The position numbers and the translations under genes were made by a program. This document shows positions 29,141-37,337 of a DNA stretch of 64,000 nt, in pieces. The first letter of the stretch is position 1. Each line of letters begins with the position of its first letter. The stretch is from Methylovulum sp. (lineage in GTDB: Bacteria; Pseudomonadota; Gammaproteobacteria; Methylococcales; Methylomonadaceae): positions 62,001 to 126,000 of the forward strand of contig JAQTQZ010000006.1 of assembly GCA_028712695.1 (NCBI GenBank), given 5' to 3'. The notes under the pieces were generated by a model. It was not told where the DNA came from, did no database searches, and saw only the letters and a program-made list of their open reading frames with translations.

Positions 29141-29596
29141 ATGGCTGATTTGATGAGATATGTATCGAAGAGTCTAAGCCCCAACGCTAAGGTCGATCTG
29201 TACTTTGGTAAATGGGCTAAGATTGGGGACGGTGATGTACTGGGTCTGGAGCCGCTTCACATCAATATGAAGGGCAAAGGACAGGTTTTGGGCTTTGATT
29301 TTGATAGCAGCGTCGAAATAACGATGCCGGACTTCGAGCCTAAAGGTATATGCACAATTAAAGTGGGTAATAACGCCCCGGTTTCTACAAAATATTGGGA
29401 TGAAAACGGGAAGTTACGGATGAACGCGTATAATTTGTATGTCTATCCCGATGGAAATTGGACATGGGTATGGGTGGAAACCGAAGCAAAGGGGATTCCA
29501 ATTAAAGTTTGGATCGGAATCTGGCCTCAAGGCTATACCATGCTGGCGGCAGATATGACCACAAGCACTGAGCTAAGCCCTAACAATCGCCCATAG
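29141..29596 (+). CDS. integron cassette protein, unknown function
   Basis: A 151-residue orphan protein. The ATG at 29141 is preceded by TTGGAGGAAAG, a strong ribosome-binding site, so it is preferred over an in-frame ATG 63 bp upstream. The protein is rich in Trp and beta-strand-like stretches (NWTWVWVETEAKG, IKVWIGIWPQG) and has no signal peptide or known motif. It lies between attC sites 1 and 2 in the usual cassette orientation, with the 240 bp after it leading into attC 2. Confidence 0.72.
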   Translation: MADLMRYVSKSLSPNAKVDLYFGKWAKIGDGDVLGLEPLHINMKGKGQVLGFDFDSSVEITMPDFEPKGICTIKVGNNAPVSTKYWDENGKLRMNAYNLYVYPDGNWTWVWVETEAKGIPIKVWIGIWPQGYTMLAADMTTSTELSPNNRP

Positions 29597-29836
29597 GGCA
29601 CTTACAGCGGGGGGGGTTGGTAGCGCGCGTGTTGCCCTGCAATCCGGCGACTGGTAGTTGTTTGATCTTCTGCTTGCCGGTTGTCTTCAGCTTTTCAGGT
29701 GGCTTTGCGTTGGCACCGGTAGTTTTGCGCCCGTTGTGTAAACGTCCTTTCGTCGCCAGCTTTGGTGCTTGTTGCGCGTCGGGGCAAACTGAGCTATTTG
29801 GATTCGTGGTCGTTTGGCGCAAGTATGTTCTTCTTA

Positions 29837-29956
29837 GCCCAACAAGTCGGTCAAGGCGACTTGCCGCCTCTTGGCAATTTTGAAGTTTCGTTTTTTATCA
29901 AGGTAAGCGGCTGCGCTGTAGGCAATCAAACAGGCAGCCCCTTACCAACGTTAGGC
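29837..29956 (+). repeat. integron attC recombination site 2
   Basis: A 120-bp site running from R'' GCCCAAC (29837-29843) to R' GTTAGGC (29950-29956). It starts with nearly the same bases as attC 1 (GCCCAACAAGTC, GTCAAGG) and ends CCCCTTACCAACGTTAGGC. Arm complementarity is less perfect than in attC 1. Together the two sites enclose the cassette carrying the 29141 gene. Confidence 0.72.
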
Positions 29957-30076
29957 ATCGATTTAGGAGAACCTAGTTGCGACAAATAGCAATGAAAACG
30001 TAAAAATCCTTGGCTACGAAGCGTATAAATGCTATTTGGACTTGGCGTAAGAAAAATGGGGAGCCCAACCTCAAGA

Positions 30077-30580
30077 ATGCGTAAATACCAAACTTCGCTT
30101 ATACGTTTTCTTGCGTTGTCTTTTCCGCTACTTCTTGCGGGCTGTGTTTCCGTCGACTACCAAGCGAAATTGGCGGAGCTGTCAGATCAACAACGGGCTG
30201 CGGCTTATATGCAATTTGAGCTGTCTCGTTACGATGCGGCGCTAGCTTGGGTGCGGCACGCATTGCATACGGCACAACGGCTACCGGCAACGTCGGTTCA
30301 GGTTGTCGAGGCTTATGATGATGCTGGACTCTTCTTTTATAGCAAAAAGGATTACGCGCAATCTGCACGCCATCAAGCCATTGCAGTGCTGCTGGCCACA
30401 GATAACCCAGCCTTGGAAGCCATGCTCCCCATCTATCTGGAACGACTACGCTGGGCATGGGAAAAATTCCGGCCGGATGGTGATTTCTCTGATATTAAGG
30501 CAAATCCGTTAAGCCTGCTTGATGACGAGGAATTGGTATTAGTAAAGGATCCGCGAATCCGAGAGCACTTCTATCAGTAA
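30077..30580 (+). CDS. lipoprotein with TPR-like repeats
   Basis: From the ATG at 30077 the protein has 167 residues and begins with a lipoprotein signal ending FPLLLAGC. ATGs at 30029 and 30056 only extend it. The mature part looks like tetratricopeptide helices (RAAAYMQFELSRYDAALAWVRHA, then AYDDAGLFFYSKKDYAQSARHQ). Probably an outer-membrane lipoprotein that binds another protein. It begins 120 bp after attC 2 and so may be the next cassette, although no third attC is visible after it. Confidence 0.68.
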   Translation: MRKYQTSLIRFLALSFPLLLAGCVSVDYQAKLAELSDQQRAAAYMQFELSRYDAALAWVRHALHTAQRLPATSVQVVEAYDDAGLFFYSKKDYAQSARHQAIAVLLATDNPALEAMLPIYLERLRWAWEKFRPDGDFSDIKANPLSLLDDEELVLVKDPRIREHFYQ

Positions 30581-30721
30581 GCCCCTCGTGTATGGAAATC
30601 CATTCCGCTCCTTTGGCGCATAGTCGCAAGGTCTGCGCATTTTTCACGTTGCCTTCGCTGAATTTCGTTTGTTTTGTGCCTTTTGGGTAAACGTCCAGTC
30701 GATGATAACTGCCAAAAATAA

Positions 30722-31143
30722 CAGTGCTTTAGGGTATCGACACTATCACGGGCAGCCATGCCTGCCGCATACAGGCCAGGAGCTTGTCAGCAAAATGCGC
30801 CAGCCGGGTTTGGTTTTTACGTCATTTATGCCCTTTAGGGTACAAACCGAGACCCAAAGGTGCCGTTATGGTCGCGTGGCGTTTCAACCCCAAGCACGCC
30901 ATGATCACCGCTGGGGGTTTTGCTGCCATAGCCATTCCTGCCGTTACCGGAACGGTGCCCCGTCGGTGAATGCTTGGGATTGCCTAGATGGGCTTACAGT
31001 CCTGCATTCAGTGGGGCTTCCACGGTGATTTTGAGGAGTTCCCTGGTTAACGGAAAGGGGCCTGCCTCGGGCTTAATGCCCCGTGCCAAACCTTGGATCG
31101 CTGAAACTAAAACGGAGCCTTTGATGATGTCGCTCATTTTCAT
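30722..31143 (-). pseudogene. IS256-family transposase N-terminal remnant
   Basis: Minus-strand translation from the ATG at 31143 (after AGGAGG) gives an IS256-like mutator transposase start. Its typical segment HLGNPKHSPTGHRSGNGRNG is followed by GDHGVLGVETPRDHNGTF and later GLYAAGMAARDSVDTLK. In-frame stops occur after PLNAGL and after RFVP, and similarity ends near 30722. The catalytic part is missing, so it is dead. Confidence 0.75.
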
Positions 31144-31371
31144 TCCTCCTAAAGGAATTCTACTGCATTGAAAATAAGCGGTTACACGAAATTATTTACA
31201 CCCTCGAGGCACGACCCACAACCTAAGCCCCCTATTTTCTGTGGCAAAACCGACAATTCCACTGGCTAACTTGCGTCCAAACGAAGCAAAACGCCGCCAT
31301 GACTCACTCATGCTATTTGGTATTCCTCTTGCTTACACATCATCAGATTCCCTTTCACTTTCCAAAACGCC
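31144..31371. other. gap between IS256 remnant and nif genes
   Basis: No gene is supported. Inspection for sigma-54 -24/-12 boxes found none with correct GG-GC spacing. Confidence 0.3.
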
Positions 31372-31479
31372 ATGATAACCGCCGAACAACCCCGTTTTTT
31401 TGATACGCCGACTGCGCCATCTATAGCCATCCCAACAGACTGGCAGTCAGGCCACTGTAAAGGAGCTATCCAAGCATGA
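31372..31479 (+). CDS. possible 35-residue upstream ORF of the NifX-like gene
   Basis: A 35-codon frame (MITAEQPRFFDTPTAPSIAI at the start) ends in a TGA that overlaps the ATG of the NifX-like gene (ATGA). There is no clear ribosome-binding site. It may be a leader peptide, a translationally coupled micro-protein, or the tail of a gene cut off by the IS256 insertion. Weak support. Confidence 0.3.
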   Translation: MITAEQPRFFDTPTAPSIAIPTDWQSGHCKGAIQA

Positions 31480-31853
31480 TCGACTTTCCGATAAAACTGG
31501 CGGTGGCTAGCAAAGAAGGCATGGCAATTAGCGAGCACTTCGGCCATGCCAAGCAATTTCGCATTTACGAAGCAACCCAGGATGCTTGCCAGCTGCTAGA
31601 AACCCGTGAAGTGGCTAATTACTGTCTGGGCCAGCATTCTGACCAGACGGCGATGGCGGGCATACTGGAAACCATCAAAGATTGTTATGCCGTTTTTGTT
31701 GCCAAGATCGGCGACGGGCCAACAGAAAAGCTCTTGGCTGTCGGAGTCCGAGCCATCTCCCGTTATGCTTACGAGGCCATCGAAGAGTCGCTGCTTGACT
31801 ACGTGCATAGCGTCGTAGCGGACGAGGAGGCGATAGGATGCAGGACCCTGTAG
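31476..31853 (+). CDS. NifX/NifB-like iron-molybdenum cofactor domain protein
   Basis: A 125-residue protein of the dinitrogenase FeMo-cofactor biosynthesis domain family (NifX, NafY, NifB C terminus). Typical parts are KLAVASKEGMAISEHFGHAK, residues 7-26, and VFVAKIGDGPTEKLLAVGV near residue 72. Such proteins bind and carry FeMo-cofactor or its NifB-made precursor. AAAGGAG precedes the start. It overlaps the next gene by 16 bp. Which member of the family it is (NifX or a NifB-associated protein) cannot be settled here. Confidence 0.8.
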   Translation: MIDFPIKLAVASKEGMAISEHFGHAKQFRIYEATQDACQLLETREVANYCLGQHSDQTAMAGILETIKDCYAVFVAKIGDGPTEKLLAVGVRAISRYAYEAIEESLLDYVHSVVADEEAIGCRTL

Positions 31854-32203
31854 CACAATGGGTGCAAGCACATCCCTTAGCACCTATCCATGTCGATTGC
31901 GCCATCACGGTGATGCTGAAGATCCTCGACGGCAAATGCAAAATGCGGGCGGCGGAAAAGCATGTGATGGAACGGCTCTACGACGAGGTGAAAACCCAGC
32001 CTGGCCAGCTGCTGGATGCGGCGCTCCATCCCTTGATTGCGCAAGCCCGCAGTCATCTTGATGACGCGATGAAAAACATCATCTACGAACAACGCCTGCT
32101 GGCGGAAACAGCCATCTCCCGCCCCGTGATGAAAAGCTTTAAGGCCATGATCCGTCAAGAAGGCTTGCTAGCCGGTGCCCCGGACGAGGAAGGGCAACCC
32201 TGA
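31838..32203 (+). CDS. nif-associated protein, unknown function
   Basis: A 121-residue soluble helical protein with one cysteine pair region (VDCAITVMLKILDGKCKMRAA in part). The start has a GAGGAGG ribosome-binding site inside the NifX-like gene, which it overlaps by 16 bp, so the two are almost certainly co-expressed. I do not recognise a named family. Position suggests a role in nitrogenase cofactor assembly or maturation, by association only. Confidence 0.68.
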   Translation: MQDPVAQWVQAHPLAPIHVDCAITVMLKILDGKCKMRAAEKHVMERLYDEVKTQPGQLLDAALHPLIAQARSHLDDAMKNIIYEQRLLAETAISRPVMKSFKAMIRQEGLLAGAPDEEGQP

Positions 32204-32438
32204 TAAAGCCGGGGCAATCAACCGGAGACTGTGTAAATATTCTATGTCGCATACCCTTCATATCCGGCCAAAATTGTCAACATGCACGCACCTAAACGAA
32301 GATGATGCCGCGTTTAAATAGGCTATATCACTAATATTTAATATGAAAAATGTTGGTGTGATCTGGATCAATACTTGCTGGCTTTAATCGAAACGGCTGT
32401 ACAGCCACTACTCCAGCATTCTTGAACAGAGGTGATTT
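32204..32438 (+). promoter_or_regulatory. upstream region of nifF, no site resolved
   Basis: This 235-bp gap separates the NifX-like pair from nifF. A NifA site (TGT-N10-ACA) or a sigma-54 promoter would be expected; neither is convincingly present. AACAGAGGTGA before the nifF start is a good ribosome-binding site. Confidence 0.25.
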
Positions 32439-32993
32439 ATGAGCAAAATCGGCATTTTTTTCGGAACAGACACCGGCAGCACCCGGCTGGTGGCCAAAAA
32501 GATTTTCAGCATGTTAGGCGATGAATTGGCGGACAAACCCAAAAACATCAACCGCACCCGTATTGCCGAATTGTTACAGTACGATGCCCTGATTTTGGGC
32601 ACGCCCAGCTATGGGGTGGGTGAGTTGCCGGGTCTATCGACGGGCTGCGTAGAAGCCAATTGGGCGGAGTTTGCGCCTTATCTGGATGATGCCGATTTGT
32701 CCGGCAAGCGCGTGGCATTGTTCGGATTGGGCAATCAGGAGCGCTACGCAGACCGTTTTGCAAGTTCCATGATCCACCTCTACCGGCTGTTTTACGGCTA
32801 CGGCGCTGACATTGTCGGCCGCTGGAGCACCGAAGGCTATCAATTTGAGCATTCCCATGCCGTCATCGACGGTCAGTTTGTTGGCTTAGCATTAGACCAA
32901 CGCACCCAACCACATTTGACCGAAGAGCGGCTTAAACTATGGCTGGCACAAATTACCCCACAGCTTCTCCCAGTAGCAGCCGAGGCAATCTAG
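32439..32993 (+). CDS. nifF: flavodoxin, nitrogenase electron donor type
   Basis: A 184-residue long-chain flavodoxin. The FMN phosphate loop FFGTDTGSTRLVAKKI is at residues 7-22, the LGTPSYGVGELPG 50s loop near residue 53, and the GLGNQERYADRF loop near 90. Long-chain flavodoxins of this type pass electrons to the nitrogenase iron protein. The neighbouring NifX-like and LRV genes support NifF over a housekeeping flavodoxin. Followed after 1 bp by the LRV gene. Confidence 0.87.
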   Translation: MSKIGIFFGTDTGSTRLVAKKIFSMLGDELADKPKNINRTRIAELLQYDALILGTPSYGVGELPGLSTGCVEANWAEFAPYLDDADLSGKRVALFGLGNQERYADRFASSMIHLYRLFYGYGADIVGRWSTEGYQFEHSHAVIDGQFVGLALDQRTQPHLTEERLKLWLAQITPQLLPVAAEAI

Positions 32994-32994
32994 C

Positions 32995-33774
32995 ATGGCT
33001 ACAATTACGCAGGATGAAGAAACGGCAGACCTGACCCCACTCGCGGACTGCACGCATTGTGACTACCGCGAAACCTTGCTACAGGCTGACCAATGCAAGC
33101 CGGGCGATTGTTGCGTAGTCGCCAATAGCGGCCGGCAAATCGACCGGTTTTTCAAGGCAAATCCCGGCTATGCAGCCGACTATACCCATGACTACTTTTG
33201 GGAGCGCCGGGCCATTGCCGCCCGTTATTTGCCCACCAGCCAATTGCGCCCGTTGCTGACCGACCCCGACGAGGCGGTCAGGCGGGTGCTGGCTTACCGT
33301 GTGCCGTTGGAATGGCTGGTGGAATTGCGCGGTGACCCTGACCGGGAAGTCAGGATCACCGTCGCTGACCGTTTACCGGAGCAAGAATTGGAGGTGATGG
33401 CCAATGACCCTGATTATTTGGTGCGGGTCTATGTCGCCAAACGCTTGCCGGTAGGCCGTTTATTCAGAATGGTTGCTGATCCTGACGATCAAGTCCGGCG
33501 CACGGTGGCCGAACGCATACCGCCCGTCAGCTTGGGCCTGATGGTCAACGATACTGAAGTCGATATTCGCCGTATTGTCGCCCAGCGCATAGAAGCCGAT
33601 GACCTGGCCTTAATGATTGAAGACAGTGATTGGACTGTCCGTTATGAAGTGGCGTTGCGCGCAGCGCCAAGCTTGTTGCAACAGCTGTTTGATGACGCGG
33701 AAGAAGATGTCCGGTTGAGCGCCAAACAACGTTATAACGCGTTATCTATTGCGGGCAGTGTGAGCCCGCAATAG
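32995..33774 (+). CDS. 4Fe-4S leucine-rich-repeat-variant (LRV) protein
   Basis: A 259-residue protein like the Azotobacter vinelandii LRV protein. The N terminus holds five cysteines, Cys19, Cys22, Cys34, Cys39 and Cys40, for a 4Fe-4S cluster. About seven 24-residue LRV repeats follow (for example PDDQVRRTVAERIPPVSLGLMV in parts), each with the D-x-x-VR-x-x-VA-x-R pattern. Its function in nitrogen fixation is not established, but it is found in nif regions. It starts directly after nifF. Confidence 0.86.
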   Translation: MATITQDEETADLTPLADCTHCDYRETLLQADQCKPGDCCVVANSGRQIDRFFKANPGYAADYTHDYFWERRAIAARYLPTSQLRPLLTDPDEAVRRVLAYRVPLEWLVELRGDPDREVRITVADRLPEQELEVMANDPDYLVRVYVAKRLPVGRLFRMVADPDDQVRRTVAERIPPVSLGLMVNDTEVDIRRIVAQRIEADDLALMIEDSDWTVRYEVALRAAPSLLQQLFDDAEEDVRLSAKQRYNALSIAGSVSPQ

Positions 33775-33787
33775 CCAAAAACTTACG

Positions 33788-34579
33788 CTATCCGCTGACG
33801 CTGATTTTTTCAGGCGTAGCCGACAATTTCAGCGCGGTTAGCCCACCTTGTTTGGACAGCGGATAAATTCCAGGATAAGCGTCATCTTCAAAATGGGCAT
33901 CATCTGCAAAAATGATGTTCAAATTGGCGGTGATCCGCTCGGGCTGCCGGTACCAAGGCATTAAACCGTCGCTCTGGCTTGCCAACGCACCACTGGCATG
34001 AAAATCCAGTTTACCTTGGCCGTTGCAGTATTTCATCAGCGTATAAGCATTGGTGATGAAATTCAGCCGCTTCCAGCCCCTAAGCTTGGCGTGCCAGCGC
34101 GATTGGTCTTGCACCCAATTTTCAAAAAAAGCCGCATGGTTGCCTTGTACCAGCACTGATTCAACTTCATAGGCAAACGTTAACGCTTGGCTAAACGTCC
34201 ATTCGCCCGGAATGCCCGCATGCACCAGCGTGAAATTGAGTTTGCTGTCGTGATGGATCAACGCACGGCGGCGTAGCCATTTCAACAGCTCATCACGATC
34301 CGGTGCGGCTAGCGTTTCTTCCAGCGTATCGCCCATTTTCGGCTCTGCCAAGCCTTCCGCCAATGCCAGCAAATGCAGCTCCTGGTCACCCAGCACGGTG
34401 ACGGCTTTTTTGCCCAAGTTTTTGACAAACCTGAGCACAGCCAACGATTCCAGGCCGTCATTGACCAAATTGCCGACAAACCATAAGCAATCGTTTTCCG
34501 GATCAAACTGTATTTTTTCCAATAAGGCCATTAACGCTTGATAATCGCCTTTTACACTGCCGATGGCATAAGTTGTCAT
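33788..34579 (-). CDS. ApaH-like protein lacking most metal-binding residues
   Basis: A 263-residue homologue of symmetrical bis(5'-nucleosyl)-tetraphosphatase. The start at 34579 follows AAGGAAAGGG. Overall similarity to ApaH is clear (DELLKWLRRRALI, FITNAYTLMKYC, GIYPL). The metallophosphatase motifs are altered: GDxHG has become GSVKG (Ser8, Lys10), GDLVxRG has become GNLVNDG (Asn37), and GNHE/D has become GDQE (Asp65, Gln66). Only the later His-Ala-Gly (His120) is kept, and the FGHW motif is gone. Catalysis by the usual two-metal mechanism is therefore unlikely. It looks like a pseudoenzyme, perhaps a binder or regulator. Confidence 0.85.
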   Translation of the reverse strand: MTTYAIGSVKGDYQALMALLEKIQFDPENDCLWFVGNLVNDGLESLAVLRFVKNLGKKAVTVLGDQELHLLALAEGLAEPKMGDTLEETLAAPDRDELLKWLRRRALIHHDSKLNFTLVHAGIPGEWTFSQALTFAYEVESVLVQGNHAAFFENWVQDQSRWHAKLRGWKRLNFITNAYTLMKYCNGQGKLDFHASGALASQSDGLMPWYRQPERITANLNIIFADDAHFEDDAYPGIYPLSKQGGLTALKLSATPEKISVSG

Positions 34580-34640
34580 ACCCTTTCCTTCCAAGTCCTT
34601 AGCCATTGCACTGACGGGCAACCAAAAACTACCTGCCAGT

Positions 34641-35240
34641 TCAATCGACGTGATGAGTTGATCTGAACTGTCTATTTGTCGGAATGACTTGCCGGAACGT
34701 CAAATTAATCCGCCCTTCAGTCACATTTTGGTCAATAGGCACACTGTGTAGCCAATCGTGTTGAAAACTGGGGCGCATAACCAGCAAACTGCCGCTAGGC
34801 AATAAAAGTTGCCCCGAATCCAACGTTTTTTTATGCCGGAATGCAAATAACCGCGCCGCGCCTAAAGTCAACGACGCGATAAAAGGTTGTTCGCCCAGTT
34901 CCGGTTCATTATCCGCGTGCCAACCGACATGATCGTCGCCGTTGCGGTACAAGTTGACCAATACCGAATTAAACCGGTATGCCAAGAAGCCTTCGACCTT
35001 TGCCCTGATTTCCGACAGCTGCGGTGTCCACGGGCGGGTTTCCAGCAGATTGTTGCTGTAACTGTAGCGAATGCCAGGATCGGCGTGCCAAGTCTGTAAT
35101 CTGGGTAAGATGAATTGCCGCCCAGCGACGATATAACGGTTATCTGGCCAATCTTGTCCCTGCAAACACTGATAAATCCGTGTGCTTTCAGCGGTATCGT
35201 AAAAACCGTCAATGGTCTCCAATTCAGGGTAAAGCGCCAT
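34641..35240 (-). CDS. AlkB-family alpha-ketoglutarate-dependent dioxygenase
   Basis: A 199-residue Fe(II)/2-oxoglutarate dioxygenase of the AlkB type that removes alkyl lesions from DNA or RNA bases. Iron ligands are His108, Asp110 (GWHADNE) and His165 (WLHSVP). The 2-oxoglutarate-binding Arg residues are in GRINLTFRQV near residues 177-183. The order is that of AlkB homologues like human ABH2/3. It lies between the ApaH-like and hemerythrin genes on the same strand. Confidence 0.93.
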   Translation of the reverse strand: MALYPELETIDGFYDTAESTRIYQCLQGQDWPDNRYIVAGRQFILPRLQTWHADPGIRYSYSNNLLETRPWTPQLSEIRAKVEGFLAYRFNSVLVNLYRNGDDHVGWHADNEPELGEQPFIASLTLGAARLFAFRHKKTLDSGQLLLPSGSLLVMRPSFQHDWLHSVPIDQNVTEGRINLTFRQVIPTNRQFRSTHHVD

Positions 35241-35252
35241 TAAACCATACGC

Positions 35253-35648
35253 TCAACTACCGGACTGTTTGTTGATATGCGCCGCCAAGGCAGTGTCCAT
35301 CATTGTCACATGCAGCCCAAACCATTGCGGAAGCCGTTCCTTGACGAATGAGCGGCCAAAAACAATCAAGCCCTTATCGACCCGTGATTTAAATTGCTTG
35401 AACTCACCCAGCACCCGCTGATGTTCGCCTTTATGGTCGGCTACGCCAGGGTATGCGTATTGCGCCATCAATTGGTTTTCCCGCTCGAAATGCTGTTCGG
35501 TATGTTCGTACAATTGTTGGAACAACGCGGGGAAATCCCCGTTATTGGCGGTATCCAACGCATTCAGCAAGTTGATGAATTCCTCATGATCCTTATCAAT
35601 CGGCCCGTAAGCCACCGTCAGCGCTTCAGTTTTTTCCAGCAATGCCAT
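35253..35648 (-). CDS. bacteriohemerythrin
   Basis: A 131-residue single-domain hemerythrin, a four-helix di-iron oxygen-binding protein. Start at 35648 is preceded by AAGGTGGG. Ligand candidates are His21, His49/53, Glu57 (HFERENQLM), His72/76 and His113 with a nearby Asp (GLHVTMMDTAL). In methanotrophs bacteriohemerythrins are thought to carry oxygen to membrane oxidases; here only the fold is certain. Confidence 0.88.
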   Translation of the reverse strand: MALLEKTEALTVAYGPIDKDHEEFINLLNALDTANNGDFPALFQQLYEHTEQHFERENQLMAQYAYPGVADHKGEHQRVLGEFKQFKSRVDKGLIVFGRSFVKERLPQWFGLHVTMMDTALAAHINKQSGS

Positions 35649-35693
35649 TTTTCCCACCTTATTCAATTCAAACGTGGCTCACAGGCTGCCCTG

Positions 35694-36314
35694 TCAGTCC
35701 ACACGATACCCTTCTTCCATCAACACCCGCCTGACCACCGGACGCGCCAGCATCAGGCGGTAGTGTGCCAGGCACCGTTCCGGTAGCGCAACGCCGGTTT
35801 TGTCCGCCCAAAATTCAACATAAAACAGTGCGGCGTCGGCAATGCTAAACGCGCCCGCCGCATAGCCTTCCGGCGGCAAGCTGCCGTTAACGACAGCAAA
35901 CGCCCGATTGACAATATCCAGCCCTTGCGCCTTGACGGCTTCAACATCGGTGGCGTTGGCGGTGAATTTGTCGGTGGTGAAAACTCTGGCAAAACCTTGC
36001 CCATGGATCGTGCCAACCACATAATCCATCAGCTCAATGACGTGGGCGTCACCGTCCGGATCACCGGGCAACAATTTGGCTTTGGGATGGCTGCGCGCCA
36101 ACCAATAGGCAATGGCTTGGAATTCGGTCAGAGCTGCGCCGTCGTTGCGCACCAATGTCGGGATGGTGGCTTTGGGGTTGATGGCCAAATATTCCGGCGT
36201 GGTGTGGTCGCCAGCCATCAGGTTGACCAGATGCGCTTCAAAAACCAGGTCGAGCTCTTCCAACAAAATATGGATGCCGGTCGAACAAGAACCTGGGGTC
36301 ATATACAATTTCAT
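35694..36314 (-). CDS. glutathione S-transferase family protein
   Basis: A 206-residue protein with an N-terminal thioredoxin-like domain (MKLYMTPGSCSTGIHILLEE, residues 1-20), the glutathione-binding NPKATIPTLVRNDGAALTE region in parts near residue 50, and a helical C-terminal domain. SCS at residues 8-10 suggests a beta-class-like active site. Substrate unknown. Confidence 0.9.
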   Translation of the reverse strand: MKLYMTPGSCSTGIHILLEELDLVFEAHLVNLMAGDHTTPEYLAINPKATIPTLVRNDGAALTEFQAIAYWLARSHPKAKLLPGDPDGDAHVIELMDYVVGTIHGQGFARVFTTDKFTANATDVEAVKAQGLDIVNRAFAVVNGSLPPEGYAAGAFSIADAALFYVEFWADKTGVALPERCLAHYRLMLARPVVRRVLMEEGYRVD

Positions 36315-36343
36315 GCGGTTTTCCTATGGGTTGAGGGGCTGCA

Positions 36344-36805
36344 TCACCGGCATTCCAGAACATACGCATTAGCCTCTAGCGCGAAGTTTTGCCATAAGCC
36401 TGCGATGTCGCGTTTCACTTCGTTCACATAAACCTTGTCCGGTTTATGTTCGTCAGGAAAATTGGATAAGGCGCAAGAGGTGCGATGTTTGTCGACGACA
36501 AACAGTAAAAATTCGTCAACGTAACCATCGAAAGCCGCCAAGGCCTGTTTGGTTAAATCCGCCAAGCCCAGATTGATTGGGGACGCGGTGCTATCAAACG
36601 GCAAGGTTTTCAGATACGCCAAGGCTCCGTCGTAAGCCTGTGCCAAAACAGCCAACACATTGCGTTGGAAACAGCCATCCCATTGCTGCCGCGAAAGGTC
36701 TTGGGCAAGCAATTGTCCGTAGTGGTTTCTCAGCAGCGTTTTTTGTCCGGCAATATAGCGATGGAATTGGGCGATGCTGTCGGCGTTATTCTGTAAGTTC
36801 ATCAC
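36344..36805 (-). CDS. hypothetical protein
   Basis: A 153-residue soluble helical protein without signal peptide, membrane segments or known motif (FQRNVLAVLAQAYDGALAYLK is a typical stretch). It is the first gene of the minus-strand group that contains GST, hemerythrin and AlkB. Not recognised. Confidence 0.65.
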   Translation of the reverse strand: MMNLQNNADSIAQFHRYIAGQKTLLRNHYGQLLAQDLSRQQWDGCFQRNVLAVLAQAYDGALAYLKTLPFDSTASPINLGLADLTKQALAAFDGYVDEFLLFVVDKHRTSCALSNFPDEHKPDKVYVNEVKRDIAGLWQNFALEANAYVLECR

Positions 36806-37337
36806 TGTCCCTTGTTATAAAGTGCCAACGCAGTAAAAAAGCCTGTCGCAATTTAGGTTAGTTAGGGCATGGCGCTATGCCCAATGTGGTGATCGTATCG
36901 AATCAAAAAGAAAGGCATTCAAGAATGAGGCCAACTTACAATAGCCAACCTATCAATTGCTTTAAAACCAAGCAGCACGGCTTTCCCGGCGATTCGACCA
37001 ATGCGGTCAAACTTATCGCTGGCATCAAACAATGTCATAAACCCGACAAAACCAGGATTGCCGACCAAGGACGGGATAGGGAAATTGGCTCTCCAGATCA
37101 AATTGCCGCTAACGGAAGTGTCTGGGTATATGGCGCGTTAGGGTGAAGGTGAGAACCCTCGCATTTATCGCCCAGTGGGCACAGGCGGTTGGAAACTTGC
37201 CTGTCTAGTCCCGCATTTGACGGTGGTTTACACAGATTTTTTACACTCTCAAAAAAATCTGGTTTAATCCGCACTACCTTATTTAGGCGCTTCTTAACGT
37301 TAGGCTTTCCCTTATCCAACTTTTCTTAGGACAACCC
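36806..37337. other. intergenic region with an AT-rich hairpin
   Basis: No gene is supported in these 530 bp. A 10-bp perfect hairpin, CAGATTTTTT (37233-37242) with AAAAAATCTG (37252-37261), is present. AACGTTAGGC at about 37298 looks like one attC end, but no partner core was found. Confidence 0.35.

Noticed and set aside
30580-30722. Third attC after the 30077 lipoprotein gene
   Set aside because: No RYYYAAC and GTTRRRY pair with complementary arms is present before the IS256 remnant begins.
31144-31475. Sigma-54 promoter before the NifX-like gene
   Set aside because: CTGGCTAACTTGCG has both half-boxes, but the GG to GC spacing is too short for sigma-54.
36877-37146. 89-codon frame in the 36.8-37.3 kb gap
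   Set aside because: Composition is unlike its neighbours, no ribosome-binding site, no motif.
37290-37305. AACGTTAGGC as a third attC end
   Set aside because: No matching R'' core or complementary inner arm was found upstream, so a single core-like match is likely chance.
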